Positions 30,573 to 41,935 of a DNA stretch of 51,214 nucleotides are shown piece by piece. The translations under genes were made by a program, and so were the position numbers. The stretch's first letter is position 1; each line of letters starts with the position of its first letter. The stretch is from contig JAHBMJ010000293.1 in assembly GCA_018398765.1 (NCBI GenBank), forward strand, positions 1 to 51,214, written 5' to 3'. This DNA is from Chromera velia. Lineage: Eukaryota; Sar; Chromeraceae. The notes below the pieces were generated by a model. That model was given only the letters and a program-made list of their open reading frames with translations, was not told the origin of the DNA and searched no databases.

Positions 30573-30577
30573 TGCGT

Positions 30578-31229
30578 GTGTACATAATAGATAGAGTGGT
30601 TGTAGGGCTGTAGCATACTCAGCCTCCTGCTCAGCGTCCATACCTTTCGCATCATTTCGACACAAAAGGATTATCGCACAAAGGTGCCAACCACCGTGAA
30701 TAAGTACACACACCAGCTGACAGAGTCAGACTAAATGTGGACAGTCAGTCATGTGCAGACACGCACACAGCAAACAGCAGAGTCAACGTCGGATATGCAT
30801 ACGCCGGTTCCGATCGATTAGGTACAGAACTAGTTATACACTCACAGAACAGCAAGCAAAAGAAGTAATCTACTGGTCATTTCATTTGCGATGCACTCGT
30901 AGAAGGCAATCTCCGTGAGATGGAGTCATTCCAAAGTCCAAGCAACACCAAGCAACATCTCCAACGATCGGCTTTTACGACCTCCAACGATCTTCGGGTT
31001 CTCTACCCAAAGGCAAAGTCCAGGATCGGACTCGAAGGGGATCTCCAAAACAGGGCTCCAGGCAGCTTGAGACGCAAGGGGACATTGAATTCCCCTACTC
31101 ACGGTCTTTGCCTGACCGTGCCCATATCGTTGCAATCGGTTTCCAACTATTACGCAAAGAGACAGATCTGATCTCCATCACAGAAGGTATACGAAAGTCG
31201 ACACTCATCGAGCTGAGCGCTCAACACAA
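30578..31229. other. Internal sequence of the outer LTR element, right of the nested insertion
   Basis: No recognisable coding sequence. One 69-codon minus-strand frame at 30926-31135 has no features worth naming. Confidence 0.4.
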
Positions 31230-31683
31230 TGCTTTGTCCCTCCTGTCCGGCCACCTTATGGCGTTCAAACAGAAGGTAAAGCGAGGATAAGAACCTTAAG
31301 AAGATTTAGAGAAGGAACGTGAGCAACATTCAGTCAGGCAACAGTTTACAAAACGTTTATCCCTATATCAGTTTAAGTTCTAGCGCGATCTAGTATTCTA
31401 ATTGGCTGAGTTCATTCTATCATGCACAGTTTCTACTCATTCCTCTCTCTCAGACTTCTTGATCTATGACAAACAGACATTAGCCTCAAACGATGCTATC
31501 CGTTGCTTAAGTGATGTGTTGCTTGAATACGAACATTGCGAAGGTCAGACTCAACTTTGATCGATGTGCGTGCAACACGTACGAAGCAAAGCGCGGCGGC
31601 GGAATGTGGCGTGGCACGCTAGCTCACTCAGTCACGGCGTATGCAAAGGCTCAAAGGGAGGCGCCGCAGGGTAGGACTCCACA
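31230..31683 (-). repeat. Outer LTR, right copy
   Basis: 454 bp, matching 23206-23674 apart from transitions and one 15-nt length difference. If the minus orientation is right, this is the 5' LTR of the outer element. Confidence 0.75.
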
Positions 31684-31846
31684 TATGACAGTTTTTTTTC
31701 TACTAAAAACTTAAAAACAACTGCACTGGGACCGTATGACTGGCTGGGCGCATGCATGATTTTCTCGGGACGACCTTGATTACCCCAAAATTGATGATTG
31801 AGGGTTTTTTCATGCATGCCGCGTCCCCATATTAATGCCTGTAAAG

Positions 31847-31895
31847 CAGCGGTTTTTACCCCCGCGGTGGTATCGCCACGGGTTTCACCTGGTTT
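31847..31895 (+). repeat. hAT-like terminal repeat
   Basis: The sequence CAGCGGTTTTTACCCCCGCG, followed by GTGG and a GCCACGGG block, resembles the ends of Charlie-like hAT transposons (CAG-GGTT-TCAA, then a G+C-rich imperfect palindrome). No matching inverted copy was found by eye. Confidence 0.3.
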
Positions 31896-33096
31896 CAAGC
31901 GCTCACAGCCCCGCGGCGGCCTCTAACCCCTTTACAAGTCTTGATGGGTCATATCAAATATATCTATAAGTATTTTATAGCAGGAATAAGTCATTCTATT
32001 ATGGTTTTAAACTATTTTAAACATGAAAATAAGATAAAATAATATAATTAATATAGGAAATATTAAGAACAAACAAAAAATAAATACAAAAAAAAAACTA
32101 GTAACTCATTTATTTTTAATCTAATTCATAATAAAAGAAACTATAAGTCATATTCTGAGCAACAATCATGGTGTGACATGATTATTTTAAAATTGATCGA
32201 ATTGTTTCGTTGATTTGAATGTATTGCAGAGAATAATTTTTGAATTAATGAATCAATTCATTTGCGATTTCATGCGTGTTGATGCGATTTCCAGGCATCA
32301 GAGTGACATACTTATTTCTTTCTAAAATCACAATCCGGTGAAGTTGAGTCTGAAAATAAGTTGAGTGTATGAGTCGAACTGAGCGTATCCTATGAGATTC
32401 CTCTCTGTGGCGGCGCCTCAACTTTTTTTTTGCAGGCTCCACAGCGGCGCGGCTCTGCCGCGGAGTGGACCTTTTTGCTGGGCCTGGCCGCCCCACGGCG
32501 TGCCGCCGCGGGGCTCTACACATCCTGTACCACGGACAGGAGAAAATTTCGCCCCGCGGCCCGGGGTAGCCGCGTTACACGCGGATCCGAGAGCGTTTTG
32601 GGGTGCGTTTCGCACGTATCTCACAATTGCGCGCGGTATCTCACTATATGGCGAAACACACCCGCGCGAATCGTAAGAACCACCTGCAGGTGGCGTTTAC
32701 AACTGCGGTCACAGTTTTTTTTGCACAGAGTGTGAGCGCATTCCGTAACAGCCACCTCACTTTTTCTAAGAGCCACCTCTTATCACAGTTTTCCCACTGA
32801 CTGCTTCACGGTCACAGTTTTGCATCCGTCATGCATTGCTGCTCACCCGTCGTGCAGACTTATGCATTCAGTGCGCGTCGGTTTCTGCCTCCAATTGAGG
32901 AAGATGGAGTCTCATTGCCTGGGCTTATCTTCGGACTGCATTAATATGTACTTTGAAGATTTCTGCATGTATACAGTTTTCGGATGTGTAGACGGAAAGA
33001 CAACTGAAGCATTCGGGTGGCGTTTACACGCTTTCCGGGTGTCAAAAGATAAGGAGGGAGAACAAGCACAGGAACGGACACAAGCAAGACGGCAAA
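31896..33096. other. A+T-rich stretch followed by a G+C-rich block, no gene called
   Basis: 31950-32280 is strongly A+T-rich. 32400-32620 is strongly G+C-rich (GCGGCGCGG-type words). Small frames exist on both strands but none has a recognisable motif. The words GCCACCTC and CCACCTGCAGGTGG occur near 32680-32770. Confidence 0.4.
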
Positions 33097-33345
33097 ATGG
33101 AAATTGACTCGGCAAAAAGCATGCATCCCCTCATAGACGGCGAGGGAGAACCTGCCGATGAGGAAGAAGAAGTCGATCCCATTGAGGATGGAACTCAGGT
33201 GCAAGGGATGGCTGCTAGTCAGGCGGAGCAGCGAGGGGTTCTACAAGCTGTGGGCGGTCGGCTTCGCTTCGCGGGCATTGGTGCGGCAAAGATCGCAAGG
33301 GGTCTTGAGCCGGCAGGCGAGAAAAAGAAGCATGGGGAGGCATAG
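33097..33345 (+). CDS. Short acidic open reading frame, unrecognised
   Basis: An ATG after a GGCAAA context opens 82 codons: MEIDSAKSMHPL, an acidic patch (EPADEEEEVDPIEDG), then a Gly/Ala/Arg-rich end. It could be the first exon of a gene continuing downstream or part of a mobile element. I do not recognise it. Nothing confirms that it is expressed. Confidence 0.25.
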   Translation: MEIDSAKSMHPLIDGEGEPADEEEEVDPIEDGTQVQGMAASQAEQRGVLQAVGGRLRFAGIGAAKIARGLEPAGEKKKHGEA

Positions 33346-33473
33346 ACCAAAAGGATGTACACACACGCGCTTGCCAAATTTACGAGGGGAATTCCAGCCG
33401 AGAGGGCCTTCAAGAGAGAGGGGGCAAGACACTAGGCAAGACAGCACGCCTCGCTGAAAACGGGTAGTGAGCA

Positions 33474-34479
33474 ATGGAATGCTTGGCAGTCGATTCAACG
33501 GTGCCCCAGATACAAAGCAGTCAGCAGAATCAGAGTCTTGGTCCCTCAGCCTCCGAGTCGACGGCTGCAGCGTCGAGTGGCACTACAACCGTATCGATCT
33601 CAGGTGTGCATCCTGGCAGCACTTCCAGTCGAAAGTGTAGGTCAACAGATGGACTTTTGAATGCAGCCAAAATTCTGTTGTCAGTCTCTCCCGTTAGAAA
33701 CAGGGTCATGACAGAACGTTTGCTGTCGCTTCGAAACGAAGTTGTGGCTGAAAAGATTGATGTGCATTCAGAAAAAGGCATCCTGGAAATTTGTAAGCGT
33801 TACAACAATGAGTAGTTCCGTCTTGCCCTCAATAAGACAACCACACCTCTTCTTCCCATTTGGGCCCCCAAGCTGCGTGAGTTTTATCATAAGCACGATG
33901 AAAAGGAAATATGCAGGTGGTCTGCTGTGCCTGATTTGCAGCAGGCGCAGGGCCATGAGGCTTCTGCCTCCAGTGGTACCAGCCTGACGCCAGAAGGACG
34001 AGTGTTTCAGCCTGAGGGTGCGAGGACAGAAGTGAGTGCTAGTAGCGGGGGAGATTGGGTTATCAGAATCCAAACTCTCCCTCTTCGTTCATCAGATCCC
34101 CTTAATGCTCCAGGCAGAAGACGTCAAAGTTTCCACCTATGGCGTGGGCCGATTTCTTCTCCGGCTGCCCCTTCTGCAACCCTACAGCCCGAGTGCAGAG
34201 TACTTTTTGACGGTACAGGAGTTAGGCATTCGATCGCCATTAAAGAAACGAGAAGAAAATGGGAAGAGGCACCGATTATGTAAAAGGGGCAATGTAGATG
34301 CCAGTGGTGTAGGAAAAAGAAATCACGTGCAACGCATCCAAAGCTACCGCCTCACAATGTGCAGTGGTGTGCCAAATATGATTTTGATGTGTTCATGAAC
34401 AGCACTATATATAAGGATGCAGTTACAAAAAAACTTCATCGGGCGTTACTTGGCAAACCAGCAGCATAGCCTCAGCTGG
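33474..34479 (+). pseudogene. Degenerate coding region of unknown, probably transposon, origin
   Basis: A frame at 33474-33815 encodes a Ser/Gln-rich start and the conserved-looking ILEICKRYNNE, ending in TAG. The same frame continues as FRLALNKTTTPLLPIWAPKL and REFYHKHDEKEICRW. Near 34288-34470 another frame gives GQCRCQWCRKKKSRATH, NVQWCAKYDFDVF and TKKLH. This Cys pattern loosely recalls the C-terminal cysteine-rich region of piggyBac-type transposases, but the match is weak and the catalytic part is not recognisable. Several stops and frame changes argue for a dead copy. Confidence 0.3.
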
Positions 34480-34996
34480 ATGTCAAGAATGAATGACTGA
34501 AATAAAATTTAAAGTGTTTTTATTGGTTTTCACTTATTTTATATGAGCTAATATACATTTTTATTGTACACAGATCTTAAAATAATTTTAAGATTTATTT
34601 ACTTATCTTAACTTATCTAGTAAGATTGTACGTGCATTTTAAACTTTTGGTTTAATTAAGTTATATATGTACTTATAGTAAATAGAATATGTATAATAAT
34701 TTATATTTAAAATTCAATTGTACTAGTTGTTGTACATTAAATACTACATTCGTTTAAAATTATGTAAATTCACTGCTTAAATTAACATATCATTTACGTA
34801 AATTAACTTAGATTAATCCATAAATTCACCTAGTATTGCAGGGAAATTATTAATTTATTTGTTATTAAAATGAAATGTACGTACATAATTAAATAACGCA
34901 ATTATCTAATATAAAATTAGTAAAAAAATAGGATTATAAGATAAATAATTGATTTACATTTACAATAGCTGCCGTTGTATAGATAACGCAGAAGCT
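34480..34996. other. Strongly A+T-rich spacer
   Basis: TTTAAAAT/TTAATT-rich sequence without open frames. Nothing specific seen. Confidence 0.5.
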
Positions 34997-35002
34997 GTAA
35001 TT

Positions 35003-36798
35003 TCAAAACTCTACCTCGTCTTCGTACTCATTTTCATCATTTTTAATGACAAAATCCAAATCCTCATACTTATTTTTGTCTTCAGAGATAACATTTTCCT
35101 CTTTAGACTCAGGGTCTATCTTCCATCGCTTTGGGGGAGAAGACGCTCCTAGGGGAGAAGGCGACACTACCGGGCCGCTGTCTCTACTTGTTTCCTGACC
35201 CCTCCACGGAGATGGCGGCATGGCCGAGGGTACGGCGCGTTCTTCGGGGGGGGGGATGGGGACCTCAAGGCCTAGCGTAGTCCAGCCTTTCTCGGTCAAC
35301 GAACTGCACATACATACATATACACATATACACACACACACACACAGAGAGGGGGGNGGGGGGGGGGGGGGAAGAGGGAGAGAAGAGAAGCAAAGGGCAG
35401 AAAGAGACACAAGTTAAGAAGTATCAAAAAGAGCTAAAATTTTCTCCACCAGAGAACAGAGGGAAGGATGAACGTCTAAACAGAGAATGAAAAGAGAAGG
35501 ACCGACATTGGTTAGGCCTGACACAGAGGCAATGCTGTTTATCCATACCCTTAGAACCTTCGCATAAGACTGGACCTGTTTGTAGTCAGAGCGAGAGGGT
35601 GGGCGTTCGGTCGACCAGACAACCTTGCTTTCCTTCTGTGTAGACATTGAAAGGAAGGCCTGGGAAGGGAAGGACGGAGAGGGTAGAGCGCTGTTACACC
35701 GTAAAATAGTTAGTCATGTTCAGTGGTTACGTCTTGAAGAAGACTGTTAATCCAGAGTCGCTATCTGGATAGAACAAAAAGTAATCCACAAGATTCAGAA
35801 AAGCAAATTGCGTTCAACATGGAATTCAATTGACTCTGTGAAGCGCACGCATAGCGCAATACAATCGATTTGACAAAATTTGGATTTCTGCGGTTTGCTT
35901 TGCGGCAGTGGTGCATACGGTGTACGCGGCGGCTCACGTGGCTCTTTCTGAATGACACACTGATACTTCTTAACTATACAGAAACAGAGACCTTTTATTC
36001 TTTGATCCACTCACTCAAGGATAGGGTAGCGGTTGCCGTGACCAGTATCTGCCCCCCTCTTCGCAAAATACCCGTCTTCGACCATTGCGTCCATCAGTCT
36101 TTTGAGCAGCTGCACACTATACTTCCTGTTCTGCCTCCAATAACGTCCTAGCACCCCATTGCTCGGAATGTTGGCTTCCTCAAGCAGCCTGTATGAATAA
36201 ATTTTGTATGAATTCACGAAGCAAACCAACATAGTTAGCACCGAAAAGATCTTTAAAGATCTACAAAAAGGCGAATATGCAATCAGAAAAAAGCAATCTA
36301 TTCAACAATCTAGACAATAATAAAAAAAGTTTAACAATGTTTAACAGAGACTCGCTTGATACACTAACTAATAATTAAGAATATATTCAAATATATAAAA
36401 ATAGACAAACAAAGGACGGACTCTTTTCTTTTTGAAGAAAGGGCCTTACAGCAGCCTCCGATGCCCAATGCAAGGTATACAACCATGTCCGTCGTCAAAT
36501 CTCCTCACACCTTGTAGACAAGGGAAAGATTGTCGGCATCTTCCCCGCTCTGTTTCACAAGATGCTTTTGATACTCGAAAAGGAGACGGCAGAGGGCTTT
36601 CACCTTCTCTATTTCTTCTTCAATGCGCAGAGGAGGGGGAAATAGGGAGTACGAGGGACGTGCACACACGTCACACGCAAAGCGGCAGACAAGAGGGGGA
36701 ATCAGCATCTCGCCTTCAAAGTGAGCTCGAATAAGCCCCCACCAACAAGACTTTTCGTTATTCAAACAAAACCGATCCACTTCTCTCACCGCTTTCTG
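35003..36798 (-). pseudogene. C-terminal part of a RecQ-type DNA helicase gene (Zn-binding and winged-helix regions)
   Basis: Exon 36798-36509 encodes VREVDRFCLNNEKSCWWGLIR, AHFEGE and CRFACDVC, which match the RecQ zinc-binding helical domain: one Cys, an HFGE-like motif, then C-x3-CDVC. It joins in phase to 36188-36015 (LLEEANIPSNGVLGRYWRQN, SVQLLKRLMDAMVEDGYF, GHGNRYPIL), matching the RQC winged helix. Further exons toward 35003 are likely: 35963-about 35880, 35637-about 35590 and one after the acceptor at 35303, with two alternative end frames. None of the helicase motifs (Walker A, DEAH-type) is found upstream, where microsatellites and a hAT fragment lie instead. RecQ proteins unwind DNA in repair; this copy would lack the motor. 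It could instead be the 3' end of a gene with distant 5' exons. Confidence 0.5.
35313..35370. repeat. (CA)n and poly-G tract with one ambiguous base
   Basis: Alternating CA/TA units are followed by a run of about 20 G residues containing an N at 35357, the only ambiguous base in the window. The run probably limited sequencing. Confidence 0.9.
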
Positions 36799-37095
36799 CT
36801 GTTCCCCTATCTCTATACTCTCCCTTGCCTACCGCCCCCCCCTCTTATCTTCTTCGGGCCACAGGTAAGCTTCTTTGCCCTAAGCATATTATTCCCGGAA
36901 TGCCACAAAAGAGCACGAGATGGTTAACCTTCCCGGCCACAACGTCCAACCTCTTGGTACAGTCTGGCAAAGGCATACGCATAGACAAAACCGTGCATAC
37001 AGAGAGATACATACGCACATACACATACACATACACACACATGCACGCACGCACGTACGTATAAAGAAAGAAAGAAAGAAAGAAAGAAAGAAAAA

Positions 37096-37127
<32 letters not shown>

Positions 37128-37178
37128 GAGCGAGCAAGAGCAAGGCTAGAGAGCGAGGAGACAGAGAGAGACAGACAT

Positions 37179-37255
<77 letters not shown>

Positions 37256-37374
37256 AAGAGAGAGACAGAGACAGAGAGAGGAAAGAGAGGGGACTAGAGA
37301 GGGGAAAAAGAGAGAGACAGACAGAGACAGAGACAGAGACAGAGGAAAGAGAGAGCCTAGGAGAGAGCAAGGAG

Positions 37375-37418
<44 letters not shown>

Positions 37419-38880
37419 GAAGAGGAGAGAGAGTGTGAAAGAAAACGATGGTCCCGTTCCTGGTCAGATTTGCGGAGGGTGAATTCCGGTCCCGGCATTT
37501 CCATTCGTCCCTTCGCCCCAAGCCAGAGAAAGGAGCGACGCGCATGCAGCGGCCCGTCCACATGGGGTGGCGGGGCGCTTGTGACAGAGGTGTGCATGTT
37601 GTGAGTTCCATGGTATGGCCTGCATGCACTTTGGCGTAAGAGATACATCCGAGGCACTCACCGTGGTGGTGTATGCTCCGGGGCTTCATATGAGATTTAA
37701 ATAGGCCGATGGTGCAGTTATGCCATCGGAGGCTTTAGAATTAATTCTGGTCCCGAATTAATTTCCAGACAGTCAGACAGACGTGCACGGCGGTTACCGT
37801 CCGTCTGAATGAGAGACGCGACCTAGCGATTGACAAAACTTCATGTGTAGGATCTGTACTGTACCTTATGTGTCTCTATGGTTTTCTTGTGCTCTGAGTA
37901 ATGCACGAGGCCACCAGCAGGAGCGTACTGTGGACTGTGGGGGTTCATAGATTTTCTGTCTAGTGAAGAGACTGATCAGGTATTTATTTCTGATTATCTG
38001 TATCGGTCTAGACGAGTACGTCATGGAGACGTATTTGCTGTAGTCCTCTAATAGGAGAGGGCCAGGAATTCGGGAGTATAGCAGTTTGAAGAGTCCTCTG
38101 GATAGGCTAGAGGATCGACACGGGAGGGCCCATAGGATTTCACTGGAGGAATCTTAAAAGAGGTGAGACTCTACTTTTCACTGGTGCCGTCTGAGAGAGT
38201 CTTCCGTTATCATTCCGACAACATTCCCCTTGTTGTATTCCCGATTCCCTATTGCAGGTGACTTACCATGGGTCCCAAGAAGGACGCTCCCCATGGGTGC
38301 ATCGCGATCAAGGGTATGAAATATGAAGGTCCCGAAAAAACTTTTGCAAGTACCGATCCATCATGCATGCTGATTCAAATAAAAAAACCTAAATCTTGAT
38401 GGTTTGCTCTCAAAAAAAAAAACGTTTTGAGCTGTACTGAAATTGACGTTTCACCCCCTTTTATTTTATGCAGAGGTAAACCGATCAGCTGAACGTTTTC
38501 CCGAACAGCTGTGTTGACTTTTCTGGTGCTGGAACATCTTTTACGGCCCCCTTTTTGAGCGTCTGCAAACATTTACACCCCGTAAAGACATGTCATACAA
38601 TCCGACAGGGCGAACGGGAAGAAGGAGGCATTTGTTTTTAGAGCCGGGTACGCAAAAAAAATATGGTCCATGCAAAAGGGGGCAAATGTGATTCAGTGTC
38701 AGGTCTAGGTGTCAGGTGAAAATACAAGGAGCCGAGGGGGAAGGAGAAACTATTTGTGGCTGTGAGTATGCAGCAGCGGCAACCAGTTCTTTTCAAACCC
38801 ACCTCATCAATCAGCATGGCTTGACGATCACGTCTGATAAACATGTGCAGCTGCTCTAAGAAAGACAGGAGAAGTGGTCG
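36799..38880. other. Microsatellite-rich region without a gene
   Basis: It contains (GAAA)n and long (GA)n arrays, then unique sequence from 37440 on. Long minus-strand frames across the arrays are Leu/Ser-rich by composition only. A small palindrome (TTAATTCTGGTCCCGAATTAA) lies at 37741-37761. No coding motif is visible in 37700-38880. Confidence 0.5.
37062..37432. repeat. (GAAA)n and (GA)n microsatellite cluster
   Basis: About 17 GAAA units (37062-37127) are followed by interrupted (GA)n arrays with GACA interspersions up to 37432. Confidence 0.9.
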
Positions 38881-39399
38881 GAGGGGGCGGGGGGGACGAA
38901 GCAGCCTGACGTGCAAACGTTTTTCCCCACCAAACATGAAGCAGAAGCCGTGGTCGCACCATATGCAAAGACGCATAAGAAGAGAATCAAGTGCGATATG
39001 CTGACCACTGACTTTCTGGCCAGTGCTGGCTGGCCTCATCTCATAGAAAACGAGGCATTGCGAAAGCTGGTCAAGGCACTGGACCCCCGCTACGATCTCC
39101 CATCTGTAGGGAAGGTGCAGAGACTTCTGCTCTCAACACTGAAGAACGACATTATTCTGTTAATCAAAGACAGGTTGAGAAAAGCAGCGACCCGACGAGT
39201 GTCGATCACCCTCGACATGTGGTCGTATTCAAAAAAGTCAGGGTTCCTGACGATCATAATCCATTGGCTGACAGAGAACTTTGAGATGGATTCAGCCTCC
39301 TTTTTAGATCCTGAGACGACAATTTACCATGGGATACCGATCGATTCGATTCACATTAAAAAAAGTGATCATGAAGAAGAGGAAAAGGAAGTACCATAA
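38881..39399 (+). pseudogene. hAT-family transposase, N-terminal half fragment
   Basis: The open frame ends with a TAA at 39397-39399. It shows VQTFFPTKHEAEAVV, FLASAGWPHLIENEALRKLV, KALDPRYDLPSVGKV and ITLDMWSYSKKSGFLTIIIH. The order (FL..D..PF-like helix, ALDPRY-LPS, then the catalytic-Asp segment with T/L-D-x-W) is that of hAT/ZBED transposases. The BED zinc finger upstream and the second half with the remaining catalytic residues and dimerisation domain are absent, so this is a fragment. Confidence 0.7.
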
Positions 39400-41935
39400 A
39401 ACTGAATGATTGTCACCTCAATTTTGGTACGTGCTCTAACTTTATCGTATCAACAAAAAGTCATATACAATTTCAAATCTATCAATTTTATGTTCTTAAT
39501 CTCTATTAGTAGTAGAGTGAGTCTCAGTGACTAGTGTATATACACTGCCACACAGGCATATTTTTTTTATGGAACTGATAAGTTATAATTTTATATATGT
39601 TTTTTAAAATTTTTGAAACACACATCAGAAATGTTCTGATAACTATTGTCATGAGAAAAATGATCAGAGTGACAGTAAGTCAGTGACTCAGTGAGGAACC
39701 CTAAGAGGTTAACCTCAAATCTTACCTCAAATATCAAATATTTGAGGTTGAAGCTCAAATCAAATCAAATCAAATCAAATATAATCAAATCAAACATGAT
39801 CACTATGCAGGTACGTCGGTGAGGAACCCTTAAGAACTGGCGTCTGTTCCCCGGGCAGGTTTGCGGAACTGCCAAAAACTGCTTCCCGTCCCCTTCTCCA
39901 TCTTTCTCCATCTTCCTCCTCAAATGTAAGCGTTCTCTTCCTTCTGGCCAAAAGGTTTTAGAACGGTATCGTGTAGAAGTGAGACTTGCTTCCCCATTGA
40001 ACGACGAATACCAATTGTCGAGCTAAACTGGTTGTTCCACAAGCAAGGAGACAAACTATCTTTCGTGGTTGCTCTCAGGCCGTCTCCCCAGGGATCGACG
40101 GGAGTCGATGCAAAGCTGAGTTGATCTGTGAGAAGAGAACACATCGTTAAAAAAAAATACTGAAACGGAAAAAAAAAACTAACTAACTAACTAACTAACT
40201 ATATTGAACCATTAAAATTAATCAATCAGATTCAATCTTTTTTTTTTTTTATAAACCGTAGGCCTATTTTAATTTAGAGAGTTAAAGTCCGAAAGTTTCA
40301 TAGTTACGCTATGACGGGTATGTTAACTGACAATCCTAGTCCTAGATCTTATAACTTATATCAAGTTGTATGAGAAGATTCTCTAGCTAAAGTGACAGAC
40401 TTTTTTATACTAACTAAAGGTCTCAAATTAATTGTATGCAACGCTCGATGCATCGTGTCTTTCCCAGGTTTCCCTAGGTTTTCCGGCTTCTATAATTTTT
40501 AGATGGCTAGTAGATACAAATTCTGAAGAATTTCCATGCATTTCAAAACTACTTTCGATGTGTCGATCTAGATGTCGATCAGGCACTGAAACGAATGAAT
40601 GTCTCTTCTACCGCGCTCAGCGCGCGCTGGCAGGGGCGGAATCATTGTGTCTGTCTCTGAATCAATGATCGTCATTGATCGATGTCCAAACTGAAATTCG
40701 CTGTCAGCAAATTTAATTGCATCACAACGGCCGACAGAAGAGGGAATCCTGGGAAGGGACAACGATGAGGTTTGGCGGACAGGTGGAGGATGAAAATTGC
40801 AGTTTTAAACAAACGAAAAAACCAGAACGTGATGCTATGGCGATGCTCACCGAAGTGCGACACCAATTAATCCCGCACAACCTCCATGCAATCCCTCATC
40901 CAGCTTGCTGTCCCTATTCCCTCTCTGCCATTGATCTGTGCAGGTTCTCTTCTCTTGGATGGAGCGGGGGTGCATGGCCTGAAGGGTACAGGGCCCTTTC
41001 GCTCTTTCTGTCCCCCACCCCTTCCCTTTCTGCCTCCCTCCAATCAAGCCTGGCTCCATTGTCCGGACCCTCCAATGGACAGACACTCCCATCCATCCGC
41101 CCATCCATGCATATTTCAACACCGTGCATACACAAGCCAGCCAGCCAGCCAGAAAGTCAGTCAGACAAGACGATCGAATTCATGGGATCATTGTCGGCCC
41201 AAACAAACAAACGAACAAAGGACATCAAGACAAAGATCCATCCAGCGCAGCACAACACAATTCGTGACTCATGCAACAGGACCCTTGAAGGTGACCACTC
41301 TCTCGTGTTTCCTCATGTAGGACACACACAAGCAGACGAACTCAAAGGAATTGGTGCAAAGGGACGAATCATCCCGGCGTTACCCGCTCCTTCTGCAGCG
41401 TGACGCCCGCGTCCCATGTCTGCCTTCAGTGTGGCTTGAACCGACGAAGAGAGGGAAAGGAAAACAATCACACGGAAGGAGGCCAATGTTACAACAAGGC
41501 AGTAGAACTTGAAGTTGGTATAACAGCCAGACAGGAGGCACACAAAAGAAGGCAGAACACCGACCGTCTTTCCCCCCCCTCTCTCTCTCTCACCTGCTGG
41601 AGCGTTAGGCTGATCATTGCTTTTCTTCTTTCATCTTTCTTTGCTTTTGCTTTCTGTGTGCACAACACCTTCCTCAGTGAAGATGCACACAGGAAAGCAC
41701 AACAACCAGTGGCAAACAGACGGATGTCCAAGTCAGTGTTAGAGAACGATCTCTTCGCCGTCACACACATGCAGACACACACTGATTCGACATGTGGTTA
41801 TTTAAATTGAATTAGATTGTCTATGAGTACATGCAGCAGACACAAGAACGAGGGACAACGAAAGGCTGGCAAGACAAGTTGACGCATCTCTGCCTGCAAG
41901 TCTATGCATTCACACATTCAGTATCAATGCTAATA
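39400..41935. other. Intergenic stretch with simple repeats
   Basis: It contains an (AATCA)n-type run at 39748-39800, preceded by a perfect hairpin (CCTCAAATAT-CAAATATTTGAGG, 39725-39747), and a (TAAC)n run at 40178-40200. 40430-41400 has open frames on both strands without recognisable motifs. 41000-41130 is rich in CATCC units. No gene is supported. Confidence 0.4.

Larger units (their letters stand above)
23206..31683 (-). mobile_element. Outer LTR retroelement, non-autonomous looking, split by a chromovirus
   Basis: Direct repeats 23206-23674 and 31230-31683 bound this block and have TG/CA-type ends (TGC..ACA on the plus strand). The sequence next to the left repeat, read on the minus strand, is purine-rich (GGGGGGGATC), a possible polypurine tract, which sets the orientation. 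Subtracting the nested chromovirus leaves only about 1.56 kb of internal sequence (23675-24580 and 30578-31229) without recognisable coding capacity. I could not find a primer-binding site or a flanking duplication, so the class is inferred. Confidence 0.5.

Noticed and set aside
23201-31688. Target duplication for the outer LTR element
   Set aside because: Left CTATA and right TATGA do not match even when transitions are allowed.
35003-35410. A separate acidic small gene ending at 35003
   Set aside because: Its 5' part is translated (CA)n and poly-G; the remainder is better explained as an alternative last exon of the RecQ-like fragment after the acceptor at 35303.
36845-37657. 270-codon minus-strand open frame
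   Set aside because: It consists of Ser/Leu/Phe runs produced by (GA)n and (GAAA)n arrays; composition, not coding.
40717-41403. 228-codon plus-strand frame as a gene
   Set aside because: No motif, composition follows local repeats (CATCC, CAGCCAGC), and an equally long frame overlaps it in another register.
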